Made by a program: the position numbers and the translations under genes. Below are positions 48,135 through 49,756 of a DNA stretch of 49,756 nt, one piece after another (position 1 is the first letter of the stretch; the number at the start of each line of letters is the position of its first letter). The notes beneath the pieces were generated by a model. It was not told the DNA's origin. It saw nothing but the letters and a program-made list of their open reading frames with translations, and ran no database searches. The DNA comes from RGIG3102 sp964525015. GTDB lineage: Bacteria; Bacillota; Clostridia; Oscillospirales; Ruminococcaceae. The stretch covers positions 1 through 49,756 of the forward strand of contig CAZGFY010000015.1 of NCBI GenBank assembly GCA_964525015.1. Direction: 5' to 3'.

Positions 48135-49526
48135 TTAATCTTCGATTGGTGCGAGATGTGCTTGGAAGTGTCTTAAAATTGGTGGCTCCCAAGTGATTTT
48201 GTATCCTTTTGTGATTTCGTTTGCTCTTGCTTTAATAGCAATTAAGGCATCAGCCATAACATCTAAGTGAGCTTGTGTGTAAACTCTACGAGGAATAGCA
48301 AAACGAGTGAATTCAAAATCAGCTTCTAATTGCTCGCCTGTATCAGGGTTATTACCAAGCATGTATGATCCGATATCGCAAGTTCTGATTCCAGCTTCTT
48401 TGTATAGTTCGATAGCTAGAACTTGGCCTGGATATTCATTGTATGGGATATTTGGGAACATAGCTTTTGCATCAACGAATACACCGTGTCCGCCAACTGG
48501 TGATTGATAAGCAATTCCAGCATCATCAAGGCGAGAAGCTAGATATTCCATTTGTCCAATTCTGTATTCTAGGTATGAATCATCAATACCTTCATATAAA
48601 CCAACAGCTAGAGCATCTAAATCACGTCCGTTTAGTCCGCCGTATGTATAAAAGCCTTCATATGAAATACAGTTAGCTTTGATTTTTAGAATTAGTGGAG
48701 AGTTACCGTCTTTCACGCCAATCATACCACCCATATTAACAATTGTATCTTTTTTCGCACTCATTGTGCACATATCAGCTAGAGAGAACATTTCTCTAAC
48801 GATTTCTTTAACTGTTTTATTAGCGTATCCTGGCTCACGTTTTTTAATGAAGTAAGCATTTTCAGCATATCTTGCAGCATCAATATTCATTGTGATACCG
48901 TATTTTTTGCAAATTTCAGAAACAGCTTTAGCATTAGCCATTGAAACAGGCTGACCACCAGCTGAGTTGTTTGTGATAGTTAAAACAACTAAGCCAACAT
49001 TTTCAGGGCCTTTTTCTAAGATTGTAGCTTCTAGCTTTTCAATATCCATATTGCCTTTGAAATCAGCTCTTATAGATGGGTCTTTAGCTTCTGCAACAAC
49101 GCAGTCGATAGCTCTAGCACCAGCTAATTCAACGTGAGCTCTTGTTGTATCAAAGAACATATTTGAAATAGCAAATTTGCCTTCTTGTAAAAATGTTGGG
49201 AATAAAACTTTTTCAGCAGCTCTTCCTTGGTGAACTGGCTGAATGTATTCATATCCGAAAATATCACGGCCAGCGTCTACAAATTTAAAGTAGCTTCTTG
49301 CACCTGCATAAGCTTCATCGCCTTTAAGCATCGCAGACCATTGATTATCACTCATAGCATTTGTGCCAGAGTCTGTTAATAAATCGATATAAACAGCATC
49401 ACTTTTCAGTCCAAAAAGATTGTAGTGAGCTTCTTTTATAAATTCTTCTCTTTCTTCCCTTGTTGTCATTTTAATTGGTTCAACCATTTTAATTCTAAAA
49501 GGTTCTGCAACGTATTTTACTGCCAT
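48135..49526 (-). CDS. tnaA: tryptophanase
   Basis: This 463-residue PLP beta-eliminating lyase has EPFRIKMVEP, IDLLTDSGTNAMSD, PVHQGRAAE, the PLP lysine in MSAKKDTIVNMGG and YGGLNGRDLDALAVGL. Three sites separate tryptophanase from the close relative tyrosine phenol-lyase: FFDTT (Asp, not Thr), GIRTCDIG (no substrate Arg) and LRHFQAHL (His, not Phe); all three read tryptophanase. It splits tryptophan to indole, pyruvate and ammonia. GGAGGAA precedes ATG; a TATAAT lies at 49589-49594 on the minus strand without a clear -35. No tnaC-like leader peptide is visible. Confidence 0.93.
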   Translation of the reverse strand: MAVKYVAEPFRIKMVEPIKMTTREEREEFIKEAHYNLFGLKSDAVYIDLLTDSGTNAMSDNQWSAMLKGDEAYAGARSYFKFVDAGRDIFGYEYIQPVHQGRAAEKVLFPTFLQEGKFAISNMFFDTTRAHVELAGARAIDCVVAEAKDPSIRADFKGNMDIEKLEATILEKGPENVGLVVLTITNNSAGGQPVSMANAKAVSEICKKYGITMNIDAARYAENAYFIKKREPGYANKTVKEIVREMFSLADMCTMSAKKDTIVNMGGMIGVKDGNSPLILKIKANCISYEGFYTYGGLNGRDLDALAVGLYEGIDDSYLEYRIGQMEYLASRLDDAGIAYQSPVGGHGVFVDAKAMFPNIPYNEYPGQVLAIELYKEAGIRTCDIGSYMLGNNPDTGEQLEADFEFTRFAIPRRVYTQAHLDVMADALIAIKARANEITKGYKITWEPPILRHFQAHLAPIED

Positions 49527-49756
49527 AATAAAATTCCTCCATATATTATTGATTATTTAAATTTGGGGCGTGTTTGCCTTATATCTCAATTATATCCTAT
49601 CCAGTAAAAAAAAATGTTGCGTGCACTACAATTCGTTTCTAAATAAGATATCGATAAATTGTACAACTTGTATAATTGATAATTTTTTTCATATCTATCA
49701 CAGTGAAAGTAACTAAATAAAGATATTTTCGTTAGTGTATTTCGTTGAAAAAACTT

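Noticed and set aside
48135..49526. Tyrosine phenol-lyase as the identity of the PLP lyase
   Set aside because: FFDTT, GIRTCDIG and LRHF at the three discriminating positions match tryptophanase, not the Thr/Arg/Phe set of tyrosine phenol-lyase.
49527..49700. Possible tnaC leader peptide: a 17-codon frame (MKKIINYTSC...) upstream of tnaA
   Set aside because: It has no Trp or terminal Pro and no convincing ribosome site.

Overview
The window is about 50 kb of AT-rich chromosome from a Gram-positive, anaerobic, Clostridia-like (Bacillota) bacterium. The support is the strong AAAGGA/AGAAGGA-type ribosome sites, intrinsic hairpin-T terminators after almost every unit, an L10-type rplJ leader, a CD1247-type zinc protein, the glgB-glgC-glgD-glgA glycogen cluster, ferredoxin-containing oxidoreductases, a PadR-DUF1700 module and tryptophanase. 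I would place it near the Lachnospirales but cannot name a genus. No prophage, CRISPR array or transposase is visible. Most of the window is core chromosome, with small accessory islets.

Layout. 1-5.7 kb (+): end of rplA, then yqeG, a Nfo-type endonuclease, an M24 peptidase and efp, a tandemly duplicated structured repeat, a zinc-ribbon protein, a membrane protein and a lipoprotein. 5.8-10.6 kb (-): rplL and rplJ with an L10 leader, pepD, murC and a TlpA-like protein without its redox cysteines. 10.7-17.4 kb (+): a PHP phosphatase and the glycogen operon. 17.7-19.3 kb: an XRE regulator and a GT2 glycosyltransferase. 19.3-23.4 kb (+): a YclNOPQ-type iron-siderophore importer behind a structured leader. 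23.5-27 kb (+): a lipoprotein, a ferredoxin-type aldo/keto reductase and an AEC permease. 27-33.4 kb: purA (-) diverging from a glycerol-3-phosphate oxidation operon plus glpK (+), both with long structured leaders. 33.4-37.6 kb: small regulators, two tRNAs, a DUF362 ferredoxin, a PadR operon and a GNAT acetyltransferase. 38-42 kb: an NSS transporter, two mosaic tandem lipoproteins and an inverted-repeat hairpin element. 42-44 kb (-): a probable pantothenate transporter, coaX and a cobalamin adenosyltransferase. 44.2-46.5 kb (+): an M50 protease paired with an inactive paralogue. 46.6-49.5 kb (-): ridA, a ZIP metal transporter and tryptophanase.

How the genes fit together. GlgC makes ADP-glucose, GlgA polymerises it and GlgB branches it; GlgD is probably a regulatory partner of GlgC. 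The glp operon oxidises glycerol-3-phosphate made by GlpK. The iron importer and the ZIP transporter share a palindromic sequence (GTTAR-N6-YTAAC) near their promoters, which suggests one metal-responsive repressor. CoaX with the neighbouring ECF S component points to pantothenate uptake and CoA synthesis. Tryptophanase predicts indole production.

The least explained items are: the adjacent active and pseudo M50 peptidases, which share a C-terminal domain; the two lipoprotein genes with identical ends but different middles; the three-way-junction repeats after efp and the similar leader before the siderophore genes; and the 22-bp inverted-repeat element at 41.7-42.1 kb.
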